IMG/VR virus record: IMGVR_UViG_3300020465_000044
Span: 1-38,033 of that record
Source: a virus
Strand: one strand, 5' to 3'
DNA length: 38,033 nt
How positions within the stretch are numbered: position 1 is the stretch's first letter; each line of letters starts with the position of its first letter. Positions 7,374 through 15,715 of the stretch are shown in pieces. Below the pieces are notes generated by a model. The model had not been told where the DNA came from. It did no database searches and worked only from the letters and a program-made list of their open reading frames with translations. Made by a program: the position numbers and the translations under genes.

Positions 7374-7948
7374 TGGACAAATATCAAAACGCTATTCCTC
7401 ATGAGGATATTAAGTTTAGAGAAACTCTAAAGCAACTACTCCATGACAATGCTTATAGACATGGAAAGTTTACATTATCATCTGGTCAAGAGTCAGAACA
7501 TTATGTAAACTGTAAACCTGTCACTTTGTCATGTGAGGGTAATGCTTTACTATCTAAACTTATGATCAAGTTTATTGACAAGAAAGCAGTAGCAGTAGGC
7601 GGCTTGACACTTGGTGCAGACCCATTAGTATGTGGTGTGGCACAAAGATCATATTATATTGCATCTCACACTGATTTAGATGCACTTATAGTAAGGAAGA
7701 ATCCTAAAGGGTATGGTACAAAGGAGGTCATTGAGGGACCGAAACCTAAAAAAGGATCTATAGTGACAGTATTAGAAGATGTAACCACAACAGGTAGTAG
7801 TGCAATGACAGCAGTCAGAGTGTTACGTGATGCAGGTTACGTTGTTAATCGTGTAGTTGCTATTGTTGATAGGATGGAAAACCATCAGACATGGAAAGAT
7901 AATGATATTGAATTTTACTCACTATTTTTATTAGATGAAATAACATGA
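7373..7948 (+). CDS. pyrE: Orotate phosphoribosyltransferase (PyrE)
   Basis: The enzyme joins orotate to PRPP to give OMP in pyrimidine synthesis, so it would supply nucleotides for phage DNA. The 191 residues have the family layout: N-terminal YRHGKFTLSSGQESEHYVNCKP (substrate loop), GGLTLGADPLVCGVA, the flexible-loop basic region VRKNPKGYGTKEVIEG, and the PRPP-binding motif VTVLEDVTTTGSSAMTAV near residues 120-140. Length is normal for PyrE. Its ATG overlaps the gp55 stop (TAATGG), so it is co-expressed with the late sigma factor. It is a host-type metabolic gene known from some marine phages. Confidence 0.93.
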   Translation: MDKYQNAIPHEDIKFRETLKQLLHDNAYRHGKFTLSSGQESEHYVNCKPVTLSCEGNALLSKLMIKFIDKKAVAVGGLTLGADPLVCGVAQRSYYIASHTDLDALIVRKNPKGYGTKEVIEGPKPKKGSIVTVLEDVTTTGSSAMTAVRVLRDAGYVVNRVVAIVDRMENHQTWKDNDIEFYSLFLLDEIT

Positions 7949-8370
7949 CCGAACCATATGATTTAAACACTGGCATTCATAATAATGTACAGATCACCAT
8001 TGATTTGAATGAACTGGTTGCCACTAGAGGTGAGTTTTTATTTAAAGATGATGATGTATCAATGTCCCATAATCAAATAGGACATATAGCAGAGAGATTG
8101 AGAACTGAATTAACTTGGGATGCACTCTACTCAATGGTTGATACTACGATACTTCAGTTCTATGATTGTCATGAGCATCCAGAAATCTGGACAGATAAAC
8201 ACTACGGTGAGATACAACCTGAACCTGGACGTGAGAAAGAATTGAACGATAGGGAAGCAGAAGCAAAGAAACGTAAGAAGGAATTTGAAAAGAATTTTGA
8301 TATGGTTGAACTGTCTTGTTCAGCATGGACAATAGAAGTACCTGTACGCAAGAGGGACAATGAATCCTGA
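7945..8370 (+). CDS. Conserved phage protein, unknown function
   Basis: This 141-residue acidic protein is coupled to pyrE by an ATGA overlap. The N-terminal half has a beta segment (NVQITIDLNELVATRGEFLF) and helices; the C-terminal half has a highly charged helix (EPGREKELNDREAEAKKRKKEFEKNFD) followed by a strand-like ELSCSAWTIEVPV. There is no membrane segment or catalytic motif. The function is unknown. Confidence 0.65.
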   Translation: MTEPYDLNTGIHNNVQITIDLNELVATRGEFLFKDDDVSMSHNQIGHIAERLRTELTWDALYSMVDTTILQFYDCHEHPEIWTDKHYGEIQPEPGREKELNDREAEAKKRKKEFEKNFDMVELSCSAWTIEVPVRKRDNES

Positions 8371-8536
8371 TGAAAATCCTTTCTGGGGAGAACCCACCCC
8401 CACTGACTTGTGGGATGACATGGACAAACTTAATGAACTCTATGAAGAACTTGAATGGGATCATACAGATTACTTAGAGTTTAAAATAGAAGGAAACCAT
8501 ATAACCATAAGAAACAAATCGAGAGAAGGCAGATGA
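8360..8536 (+). CDS. Small acidic protein, unknown function
   Basis: This 58-residue frame begins inside the previous gene and encodes a very acidic peptide with many Trp and Asp residues (MNPDENPFWGEPTPTDLWDD). It ends with a strand-like YLEFKIEGNHITIRN. It overlaps the following microORF by ATGA. Small size and lack of a known motif limit the confidence, but the packing of starts and stops supports translation. Confidence 0.55.
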   Translation: MNPDENPFWGEPTPTDLWDDMDKLNELYEELEWDHTDYLEFKIEGNHITIRNKSREGR

Positions 8537-8628
8537 TTCTAGAAGTACAATTGGCAGTGGTTAAAAAGTTGAGGGAATTGTATCCTTCTACTAGAGCAGT
8601 GTATACTATTAAGACACGAATGTTATGA
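8533..8628 (+). CDS. 31-residue microprotein before gp47
   Basis: The frame encodes a basic 31-residue helical peptide (MILEVQLAVVKKLRELYPST...). Its start forms ATGA with the upstream stop and its stop forms ATGA with the gp47 start. It may be a real microprotein or mainly a device for carrying ribosomes into gp47. Confidence 0.5.
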   Translation: MILEVQLAVVKKLRELYPSTRAVYTIKTRML

Positions 8629-9665
8629 AGGTAGCAGTTATAACAGACCAACATCTTGATGGTCGGAAGGGTTCACAAGTCTTTTGGAATTACTTTTACA
8701 AATTTTATAATGAAATATTTTTCCCAACACTTGAGAAGCACGGTATCGATACCATCCTTGATCTTGGTGACACATTTGATAATCGAAAGTCTATGGATTA
8801 TAGTACTTTTGCAAGGATTAAAACTGACTATTTCGACAGACTTGAAAAGTATGATGTACACATGATTCTAGGGAACCATTGTACCTATTATAAAAATACC
8901 AATAGGATCAATTCCCCAGAACTATTATTACAAGAGTATAATAATATAACTATCTACTCTGAACCAACTAACCTCACACTAGGTGGTAAGGAGTTTCTTA
9001 TGTTACCATGGATCAATTCAGGTAACCGTGATCAAGCAACTAAAGCTATACAAGAATCAACTGCTCCTATCTGTGCTGGTCATTTAGAGATAGACGGCTT
9101 CGAAGTAATGAGAGGTCACAGATTCAACGGTGGTTTCAAATCTACAGACTTTAAAAAGTTTGATCGTGTATGGTCAGGACACTTCCATCATAAGTCTAAG
9201 CATGGTAACATCCAATACTTAGGTAACCCATACCAGATGTTCTGGAATGATTATGCAGACAATAGAGGGTTCCACATATATGATACGGATACAGACAGAC
9301 TAACATACATCAAGAATCCATTTGAAATTTTCACCAAGATATACTATAATGATGTTGAGCATGACTATAGTGAGTATGTTACCAGCAAGCACAAGGATAC
9401 CTTTGTTAAGGTTGTGGTCGAGGAGAAGCACAAGATAAACGATTTCGAAAATTTGATTGATGGATTGTATCACAATGGTGCTCATGATGTAAAAATTATT
9501 GAGAAGCTGGTTGACACAACCATAGATGATGATGTAGAATTAAACGTGAAGGATACGCTAACCCTTCTAGGTGAGTACATAGATGAAGTGGATCTTCAGG
9601 TAGATAAATCCGATCTGAAGACCCTAATGCAATCCCTATACATAGAAGCGTGTGAAGTCTCATAA
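8625..9665 (+). CDS. 47: Recombination nuclease subunit gp47 (Mre11/SbcD)
   Basis: gp47 is the nuclease of the gp46/gp47 complex, which processes double-strand ends for recombination-dependent replication and degrades host DNA. The metallophosphoesterase motifs are clear: motif I VITDQHLDGRKGS (residues 5-17), motif II DLGDTFDNRK, motif III LGNHCTYY, then GHLEIDG and WSGHFHHKS with a downstream GNPYQMFWND capping segment. The usual DxH of motif I is present as DQH. Length is 346 aa, close to T4 gp47 (339). It is separated from gp46 only by a DUF3110-like gene. Confidence 0.96.
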   Translation: MKVAVITDQHLDGRKGSQVFWNYFYKFYNEIFFPTLEKHGIDTILDLGDTFDNRKSMDYSTFARIKTDYFDRLEKYDVHMILGNHCTYYKNTNRINSPELLLQEYNNITIYSEPTNLTLGGKEFLMLPWINSGNRDQATKAIQESTAPICAGHLEIDGFEVMRGHRFNGGFKSTDFKKFDRVWSGHFHHKSKHGNIQYLGNPYQMFWNDYADNRGFHIYDTDTDRLTYIKNPFEIFTKIYYNDVEHDYSEYVTSKHKDTFVKVVVEEKHKINDFENLIDGLYHNGAHDVKIIEKLVDTTIDDDVELNVKDTLTLLGEYIDEVDLQVDKSDLKTLMQSLYIEACEVS

Positions 9666-9670
9666 ATTCT

Positions 9671-9976
9671 ATGTTCGTCATCACGATAAAAGATCATCCA
9701 CAGGGTGTATACTCTGTGCTAGATGCTGATGACGACCGCATCATTCCAATCTTTGTGAATAAAAATGATGCTACTAGGTATGTCAATCTCATTGAAATTA
9801 CTGGCGACAATCCTCCTCTAGAGGTTATTGATGTCGTCTTAGAACAGATGATGCAAGCTTGTTCTATGTCTGGTCAACGGTTTAGTATTATTACAGAAGA
9901 CGACTTTATAGTTCCACCCGATAGTTATGATTCACTTTCGCAAGATACGCTGGAAGAACCTCCTGAGCACAGGTAA
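9671..9976 (+). CDS. DUF3110-like protein
   Basis: This 101-residue protein resembles the cyanobacterial DUF3110 family: an N-terminal strand MFVITIKDHPQGVYSVL, then FVNKNDATRYVNLIEI (family pattern FED-DA-RYA-LLE), then a segment with conserved spacing and a final DDFIVPP (family often ends near LVPP). Function of the family is unknown. It starts five bases after the gp47 stop and its 3' end overlaps gp46 by 50 bases. The family is largely confined to cyanobacteria and their phages, so it helps to identify the host. Confidence 0.65.
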   Translation: MFVITIKDHPQGVYSVLDADDDRIIPIFVNKNDATRYVNLIEITGDNPPLEVIDVVLEQMMQACSMSGQRFSIITEDDFIVPPDSYDSLSQDTLEEPPEHR

Positions 9977-11672
9977 TACATTCAGCGAGATTGATCTGTC
10001 TGCGACTAGAAATACTTTGATTGTTGGAGCTAATGGTTCTGGTAAATCAACTATATTAGATGCCCTTACATTCTCTTTGTTTGGAAAACCATTCAGAAAG
10101 ATCAGTAAGAGTATGTTAGTTAATAGTGTCAATGAGAAGGACACTATAGTAGAGATAGAGTTTAGTATTGGTAAGAAAAACTATCATATCATTCGTGGTA
10201 TCAAACCTAACAAGTTTGAGATTTATTGTAATGATAAGATGCTGGATCAGAATGCTAAGGCAGTAGATCAACAGAAGAATTTGGAACAGAATATCTTGAA
10301 GATGAACTTCAAGTCATTCACACAGATTGTGGTGTTAGGATCTAGTACCTTTGTTCCTTTCATGCGTTTACCTAGCGTACAACGTAGAGAGATCATTGAA
10401 GATATCTTAGATATTCAAGTGTTCTCTATTATGAATACTAGATTGAAGGATAGAGTAAAGGATAATAGTAATGAACTAAAGGATCTAGATTATCAGTTGC
10501 ATCTTCTTACAGAGAAGATCGAACTACAGAAAAAATATATGTTCGAATTAGAAAAGAAGAACAAAGAAGAGATTGATAGAAAGAGAGCAAGGATCACAGA
10601 AGCAGAGCAGGAAGAATTAGAAACCAATGGATCTATTCAACGTCTAGTAGATAACGTGAAAGATTTGCAGCAAGAGATGGAAGAATATGCAAAGTCTGTT
10701 GACAAGCTAGAGAAACTTAATACAATTTTAATAAAATTAAATCAGAAATTAAACACACTTAAGAAGGAGCATCAGTTCTTTGAGAAGAATCATGTGTGTC
10801 CTACTTGTACTCAGGTTTTAACTGAAGAGTTTAGAGGTGAAAAGTTAGAGAGTGGTCAGGCTAAACTAGATGAAATGTATGGTGGGTATGAAGAACTAAC
10901 TACAACCATTGATGCAGAAAAGAAAAGACATAATAAGTTTGTTGAGTTGTCCACTAAGGTGACAGAAGCAAACACAAAGATCGCAACATCAAATTATCGT
11001 TTGGTAACTATACGCAAGACCATTAAAGAAATTCATGATGAGGTTATGGAACTGGAAGGTTCTAATCCAGATAAGAAAGCAGAGTTTGTTAAGTTAGAGA
11101 AGTTAGTAACAGAGAAGAAAGAGATACAACAGACAACTATTGATTCTAAGAAGGATCGTGATGTTCTATCTGCTGCCATTGCTTTGTTGAAGGACAGTGG
11201 TATTAAGACTAGGATCATCAAGACTTATCTTCCTACGATGAACAAGTTAATCAATGAGTATCTTCAAAGGATGGATTTTTATGTTAACTTTACTTTAGAT
11301 GAGAACTTTGATGAGACTATCAAGTCTAGATATAGAGATGTCTTTACGTATGAGTCATTCTCAGAGGGTGAGAAAGCACGTATTGATATCAGCCTATTGC
11401 TAACTTGGCGATCTGTTGCTAAGCTTAAGAATAGTGTAGATACAAACCTTTTAATTTTAGATGAAATCTTTGACAGCTCGCTTGACCAATCTGGTGCTTC
11501 TGATCTTGGTTGGATCTTACGTAATTTCGACGATAACACTAATGTTTTCGTAATCAGTCATAAGGATCTATTGAATGATAAGTTTGATAGAACTATCAAT
11601 GTGACCAAAGAAAAGAATTATTCGACAGTAGAGGAGACAGTTCACGAAGTGACACATGCACTGGTTGGCTAG
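9927..11672 (+). CDS. 46: Recombination nuclease ATPase gp46 (Rad50/SbcC)
   Basis: gp46 is the SMC-like ATPase partner of gp47. Walker A VGANGSGKST lies at residues 33-42. The two coiled-coil arms (about 180-280 and 300-390) flank the zinc hook CPTC at residues 291-294. The C-terminal half holds the signature YESFSEGEKARIDISLL and Walker B NLLILDEIFDSSLD, with the switch region VFVISHKD. The sequence is close to T4 gp46 throughout, including FGKPFRKISKSMLVNS. The length of 581 aa is normal (T4 560). The start lies 50 bases inside the previous gene; ATG 9927 gives the conserved IRWKNLLSTGN start. Confidence 0.97.
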   Translation: MIHFRKIRWKNLLSTGNTFSEIDLSATRNTLIVGANGSGKSTILDALTFSLFGKPFRKISKSMLVNSVNEKDTIVEIEFSIGKKNYHIIRGIKPNKFEIYCNDKMLDQNAKAVDQQKNLEQNILKMNFKSFTQIVVLGSSTFVPFMRLPSVQRREIIEDILDIQVFSIMNTRLKDRVKDNSNELKDLDYQLHLLTEKIELQKKYMFELEKKNKEEIDRKRARITEAEQEELETNGSIQRLVDNVKDLQQEMEEYAKSVDKLEKLNTILIKLNQKLNTLKKEHQFFEKNHVCPTCTQVLTEEFRGEKLESGQAKLDEMYGGYEELTTTIDAEKKRHNKFVELSTKVTEANTKIATSNYRLVTIRKTIKEIHDEVMELEGSNPDKKAEFVKLEKLVTEKKEIQQTTIDSKKDRDVLSAAIALLKDSGIKTRIIKTYLPTMNKLINEYLQRMDFYVNFTLDENFDETIKSRYRDVFTYESFSEGEKARIDISLLLTWRSVAKLKNSVDTNLLILDEIFDSSLDQSGASDLGWILRNFDDNTNVFVISHKDLLNDKFDRTINVTKEKNYSTVEETVHEVTHALVG

Positions 11673-11692
11673 TATAATTTTTTGTGTATACT
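11649..11692 (+). promoter_or_regulatory. Sigma70-type promoter before CobT-like gene
   Basis: Two overlapping arrangements are visible: GTGACA (11649-11654) with TATAAT (11673-11678) at 18 bases, and TTGGCT (11665-11670) with TATACT (11687-11692) at 16 bases. Either would start transcription just before the ATG at 11715. The upstream elements lie inside the end of gp46. Confidence 0.6.
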
Positions 11693-11714
11693 AGGTATAT
11701 CAAACAAAAGACCA

Positions 11715-13961
11715 ATGACATTCGAGCATCACGCACACCAAAGACAGGAGATCAAAGGCAATCTTGCAAGACTCCTAGCAACAGAGAACCTTATAGTAGA
11801 GCATAGGAAAGATATTCCTACTGCATCATTTGATACTGATCGTAGAGTTCTTCAGTTACCACAGTGGGATAAAGCAAGTGGTGTTGTGTATGACATGCTT
11901 GTAGGTCATGAAGTAGGACATGCTTTGTATACTCCTAATAAGGATTACACAGATCATGTTGAATGTCCAAAGGATTATGTGAATGTAGTTGAAGATGTTC
12001 GTATTGAGAAATTAATGAAGCGTCAGTATCCTGGTCTTCGCAAGAGTTTTGCTGGTGGATACAAAGAATTAAATGATGAAGATTTCTTTCAGATCGAAGG
12101 TGAAGATATTTCACAACTTCTATTGATTGATCGTATCAACCTACACTTCAAGGTTGGTGCTGCTGCTATGATACCATTTAATGCTGATGAGTATGGATTC
12201 GTTAAACGTTCAGAACTAACTGAAACATTTGAACAAGTATGTGCTCTAGCAGGTGAGATCTATGAGTATACTAAAGAAGATCAACAGCAGAAAGCAGAAG
12301 CACAAGCAGAATTAGATGAAGCAGGTTTAGAGTTAGAAGATGATTTAGAAGATGGTCAAGATGCTGGTCAATCAGATTCAACACCACAAAATTCACAAGA
12401 AGGTGAATCAGATGATGGTGAAGAGGATGACCAAGAATTCGAGACTAGTAGTTCTAATGGTGGACAAGGTGGTAGTGGTTCTACAACACCTGGTAATTCA
12501 GGTGGTGAAGAGGGTGCAGAGCATTCTCATACACAGAATGCATTTGATAATGCTTCTACTCAACTCTCTAGTAATAGTGGTTATAACATTAAGTACTATG
12601 AGATTCCAGAAAAGGTAAATCTAGATAAGTTTATTGTTGACTGGAAAGAAGTGCATGAGTGGGTTGATTCTAGATTCGCTGAAACACCAGAACCAAGATC
12701 TTCCGTAGGTGAAGATGGTACTGTATACTGGAAGCAGATAGGATTAGCAGATGCTGATTCTGAGTATAAGTCTCACAGAAAAGAAGCACAGAAAGAAGTT
12801 AACTATCTTGTTAAAGAATTTGAGTGCCGTAAATCTGCTGATGCATATGCTCGTGCTACTACTGCCAAGACTGGTATACTTGATTGCACTAAACTTCACA
12901 CATACAAGTACAATGAAGATCTATTCAAGAAAGTAACTGTTGTTCCTGATGGTAAGAATCATGGATTGATCTTCTTAATGGACTGGTCTGGTTCAATGTC
13001 CGAACAGTTACATGCAACATACAAACAGGTTCTTAACCTTACTGCATTCTGTAAGAAAGTTCAGATACCATTTGAAGTATATGCTTTCACAAATGAGTGG
13101 AGAGTTGTTAACTACATTAAGGATAACCAAACTGATCGTAGTCACTATCATTACTATAGAGAACCAGAAAACTTGGTTACTGGTCAGTTCCATCTTGAAG
13201 AAGGTAACTTCCATATGATGAATATTCTTTCATCACGTAGTAACTCACGTGATTATGAGAGACAGTGCAAGAACATTTGGAGAATAACATATGCTTACGA
13301 TAACCATCGTACTGGCAGTTATCAAATCCCAGAGGGTATGAATCTATCTGGTACTCCATTGAATGAAGCAATTGTTATGCTCAACTATATCATTCCTGAG
13401 TTCAAAGCAAAGAATGATTTACAGAAAGTAAATGCTGTTATTCTTACTGATGGTGAAGCATGCTGCTCTGCTTATGGTAGACAGTCAGACAATGAAAGAA
13501 CTGGTGAGGTAAGAACCTATGCTAGTAAAATAGGTTATGGTAATGCATTGCGTGATCGTAAGACAGGCATCATATACAGACCACTAACCAATTCATACAC
13601 TCAAGTAACTAACCAGTTACTACAACAAGTCCAAGATAGAAATGCTGGTGTTAATGTTCTAGGATTTAGAATCATGAGTGGTAACAGACTTCAAGAGTTT
13701 GTTTGCAGATACTCTAAACTTGGATCAAACTATAGTGAGATTCAGTCACAGTGGAGAAAGAACAAGTCTGTTATTGTCCCAAACCCACTTGGATACACTG
13801 CTCTCTATGCTATACAGCAAACCGCACTTGACAACACCACTGACTTTGATATAGAATCTGGATCAAAGAAGGCAGACATTTCCAGAGCATTCAAAAAAAT
13901 GTTAAAGTCTAAGTCAACCAACAAGAAGTTGTTGAATTCTTTTATAGGGTACGTTGCTTGA
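11715..13961 (+). CDS. CobT-like zincin-VWA protein
   Basis: The N-terminal domain holds a zincin motif HEVGH at residues 65-69, followed by a conserved NVVEDVRIEKLMKRQYPG block, as in CobT-type and related peptidases. An acidic, Gly/Ser-rich linker lies at about 195-285. The C-terminal half is a von Willebrand A domain with an intact MIDAS DWSGS (Asp423, Ser425, Ser427). This layout matches the CobT-like partners of MoxR/CobS AAA+ ATPases, and a CobS-like gene lies 670 bases downstream. The pair probably forms an ATP-driven chaperone or metal-handling machine; cobalt insertion into B12 has not been shown here and CobN is absent. A TTG at 11682 is possible, but ATG 11715 starts the conserved MTFEHHAHQRQEIKG sequence. 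Length is 748 aa. Confidence 0.85.
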   Translation: MTFEHHAHQRQEIKGNLARLLATENLIVEHRKDIPTASFDTDRRVLQLPQWDKASGVVYDMLVGHEVGHALYTPNKDYTDHVECPKDYVNVVEDVRIEKLMKRQYPGLRKSFAGGYKELNDEDFFQIEGEDISQLLLIDRINLHFKVGAAAMIPFNADEYGFVKRSELTETFEQVCALAGEIYEYTKEDQQQKAEAQAELDEAGLELEDDLEDGQDAGQSDSTPQNSQEGESDDGEEDDQEFETSSSNGGQGGSGSTTPGNSGGEEGAEHSHTQNAFDNASTQLSSNSGYNIKYYEIPEKVNLDKFIVDWKEVHEWVDSRFAETPEPRSSVGEDGTVYWKQIGLADADSEYKSHRKEAQKEVNYLVKEFECRKSADAYARATTAKTGILDCTKLHTYKYNEDLFKKVTVVPDGKNHGLIFLMDWSGSMSEQLHATYKQVLNLTAFCKKVQIPFEVYAFTNEWRVVNYIKDNQTDRSHYHYYREPENLVTGQFHLEEGNFHMMNILSSRSNSRDYERQCKNIWRITYAYDNHRTGSYQIPEGMNLSGTPLNEAIVMLNYIIPEFKAKNDLQKVNAVILTDGEACCSAYGRQSDNERTGEVRTYASKIGYGNALRDRKTGIIYRPLTNSYTQVTNQLLQQVQDRNAGVNVLGFRIMSGNRLQEFVCRYSKLGSNYSEIQSQWRKNKSVIVPNPLGYTALYAIQQTALDNTTDFDIESGSKKADISRAFKKMLKSKSTNKKLLNSFIGYVA

Positions 13962-13986
13962 CAATTACCCTTTTCGGTATTATACT
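13958..13986 (+). promoter_or_regulatory. Sigma70-type promoter
   Basis: TTGACA (13958-13963) overlaps the stop codon of the CobT-like gene and is followed at exactly 17 bases by TATACT (13981-13986). It is the same sequence combination as the promoters at 6814 and 21332. Transcription should start near 13993, about 24 bases before the next gene. Confidence 0.9.
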
Positions 13987-14016
13987 GAATCAAAGTAAGC
14001 CAAATCTAACAAATCT

Positions 14017-14568
14017 ATGAGAAAACTCAAACAAATCTGTCCAGAATACAATCAGTACGCAAATTTCCACAACGATAAGATCTTCACCATGGCGTTAAAA
14101 CGTCAGATACAGGAAAACCCAGAAGGAACTCAGTTGAAGTTCTGTAAGAAAGCTGCGAAGAGTTATTTCAGGGATAAGTACCCGAAGGTATATGCAGAGA
14201 TGACAGCAAAGGATTGGGGTGACGTTTCAAAACGTTTGAGTTCCATATTCCAAAAGAGCAAGAACGTTAATCCTGCTTTATACAAATTCAGACAGTATGC
14301 TCCAAACTTATTTGGACAGAGTAAGCAAGTCTCTCAGGCAAGTGTAAACTTTGGTGATAAGTTTGAACTGTATGAGGAGACTCCTCTTCCAGTAGAGGAT
14401 ACTGAAATTCCTGATCAACAGGAGCTTGATTTTGAGGTGGTTGATGCTCCAAAGGCAAAACTTCCTAAGAATTTAGATGCTACTTTCTTTATGGATAGGT
14501 ACTTTGACAAATCTTCTAGTGTGAGAATGACACTACCAGATAGCACAATGATCCAGTTCAATAAGTGA
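14017..14568 (+). CDS. Conserved phage protein between CobT-like and CobS-like
   Basis: This 183-residue protein has its own promoter and its own terminator, so it is a single-gene transcription unit. It has a basic, helical N-terminal domain (MRKLKQICPEYNQYANFHNDK to FQKSKNVNPALYKFRQYAPNLFGQ, about 100 residues) and an acidic linker with a C-terminal FFMDRYFDKSSSVRMTLPDSTMIQFNK. No domain is recognised. Its position between the two partners of the CobS/CobT-like pair suggests, but does not show, a related job. No strong Shine-Dalgarno sequence precedes the ATG. Confidence 0.75.
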   Translation: MRKLKQICPEYNQYANFHNDKIFTMALKRQIQENPEGTQLKFCKKAAKSYFRDKYPKVYAEMTAKDWGDVSKRLSSIFQKSKNVNPALYKFRQYAPNLFGQSKQVSQASVNFGDKFELYEETPLPVEDTEIPDQQELDFEVVDAPKAKLPKNLDATFFMDRYFDKSSSVRMTLPDSTMIQFNK

Positions 14569-14574
14569 CACACA

Positions 14575-14596
14575 CCCCCTTCACAGGGGGTTTTTT
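14575..14596 (+). terminator. Rho-independent terminator
   Basis: CCCCCT and AGGGGG form a 6-bp GC-rich stem around loop TCAC, followed by six Ts. It begins six bases after the stop of the 14017 gene, and its right arm overlaps the spacer of the following cobS promoter. Confidence 0.9.
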
Positions 14597-14607
14597 CTTG
14601 CTATCAT
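14580..14607 (+). promoter_or_regulatory. Promoter for cobS-like gene
   Basis: TTCACA (14580-14585) is 16 bases from TATCAT (14602-14607), which has a TGC extended -10 immediately before it. The -35 box lies inside the terminator loop and stem, so terminator and promoter share sequence. The cobS-like gene starts 25 bases after the -10. Confidence 0.55.
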
Positions 14608-14632
14608 AAGTACATAACAAACAAAAAGCAAA

Positions 14633-15715
14633 ATGCCAGCACCAAATCCTCTTACAACTACACAGTTAGTTGGTTACTTATCAGAAAAATATGGTTCACA
14701 GATCAATGCAGATCATGTACGTGAAGCAGCATCACATTTTGGGATTGGGTATGCTACAACCACAAAACGTTTACGTCAGTTCTATGTACAACGTGGTACA
14801 TGGAATATTGAGAAGGTTAAGAAGCAACTTGAAAGACAAATCACTTCTCCTTCTGTAATACCAGAAATTCAGCAGAACCTAAAACCAGTTAAGGATCCAA
14901 ACTTTGTTCCTTTTGGAAACTTCTCAGATGTGAAGAAAATTATAGCATCTAAACTATTCTATCCTACCTTCATCACTGGACTCTCAGGAAATGGTAAGAC
15001 ACTTAGTGTAGAGCAAGCATGTGCTCAACTAAATAGGGAACTCATTCGTGTAAACATCACTATTGAAACAGACGAAGATGATCTCATCGGTGGATTCAGA
15101 CTTGTTAATGGTGAGACTGCATGGCACAATGGTCCTGTGGTAGAAGCACTAGAGAGAGGTGCAGTTCTTCTTCTTGATGAAGTTGACCTCGCATCAAATA
15201 AGATTTTATGCTTACAATCTATCCTAGAAGGTAAGGGTGTATTCCTTAAAAAGATTGGTAAGTATGTTGAAAGGAAACCAGGCTTTAATGTTATTGCAAC
15301 AGCAAACACAAAGGGTAAGGGATCTGAAGATGGTAGATTCATCGGTACTAATGTATTGAACGAAGCATTCCTTGAGAGATTTGCTTTGACATTCGAGCAA
15401 GAGTATCCTTCAGTTAAAACTGAGCAGAAGATCCTTGAGAAAGTATCTGGTAACTTAGGTGTACTTGATGAAGAGTTCTGTGAGAACCTTGCTAACTGGT
15501 CTGACATCATTCGTAGAACATTCAAGGATGGTGGTATCGATGAAGTTATCTCAACTCGTAGACTCGTACACATCATTCGTGCCTTTGCTATCTGGCAAGA
15601 TCGTTTGAAAGCAATCAAGTTATGTGTAAACAGATTTGATGATGAGACTAAGCAGTCATTCTTAGATTTGTATGACAAGATTGACGTTAACGTAGGAGAA
15701 GAATCCGATGATTAA
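14633..15715 (+). CDS. cobS: CobS-like AAA+ ATPase (MoxR type)
   Basis: The 360-residue protein has an N-terminal helix-turn region (about 1-80) and an AAA+ core: Walker A GLSGNGKT near residues 116-123, a pre-sensor DLIGGFRLVNGETAWHNGPVVEAL typical of MoxR/CobS proteins, Walker B VLLLDEVDLAS near 177-187, sensor 1 VIATANTKGKGSEDGRF, and an arginine finger region NEAFLERFALTFE. CobS is the ATPase of aerobic cobaltochelatase and is widespread in T4-like cyanophages. Together with the CobT-like gene upstream it forms a complete ATPase-VWA pair. Its 3' end overlaps a small gene by 8 bases. Confidence 0.9.
   Translation: MPAPNPLTTTQLVGYLSEKYGSQINADHVREAASHFGIGYATTTKRLRQFYVQRGTWNIEKVKKQLERQITSPSVIPEIQQNLKPVKDPNFVPFGNFSDVKKIIASKLFYPTFITGLSGNGKTLSVEQACAQLNRELIRVNITIETDEDDLIGGFRLVNGETAWHNGPVVEALERGAVLLLDEVDLASNKILCLQSILEGKGVFLKKIGKYVERKPGFNVIATANTKGKGSEDGRFIGTNVLNEAFLERFALTFEQEYPSVKTEQKILEKVSGNLGVLDEEFCENLANWSDIIRRTFKDGGIDEVISTRRLVHIIRAFAIWQDRLKAIKLCVNRFDDETKQSFLDLYDKIDVNVGEESDD

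Noticed and set aside
8578-8607. TTGTAT-18-TATACT before gp47
   Set aside because: The -35 box matches poorly, and the site is inside a coupled chain of small genes; not convincing as a promoter.
15025-15678. Long reverse-strand frame of 217 codons
   Set aside because: It lies wholly inside the cobS-like gene in antisense, has no recognisable domain, and is a shadow of that gene's codon use.
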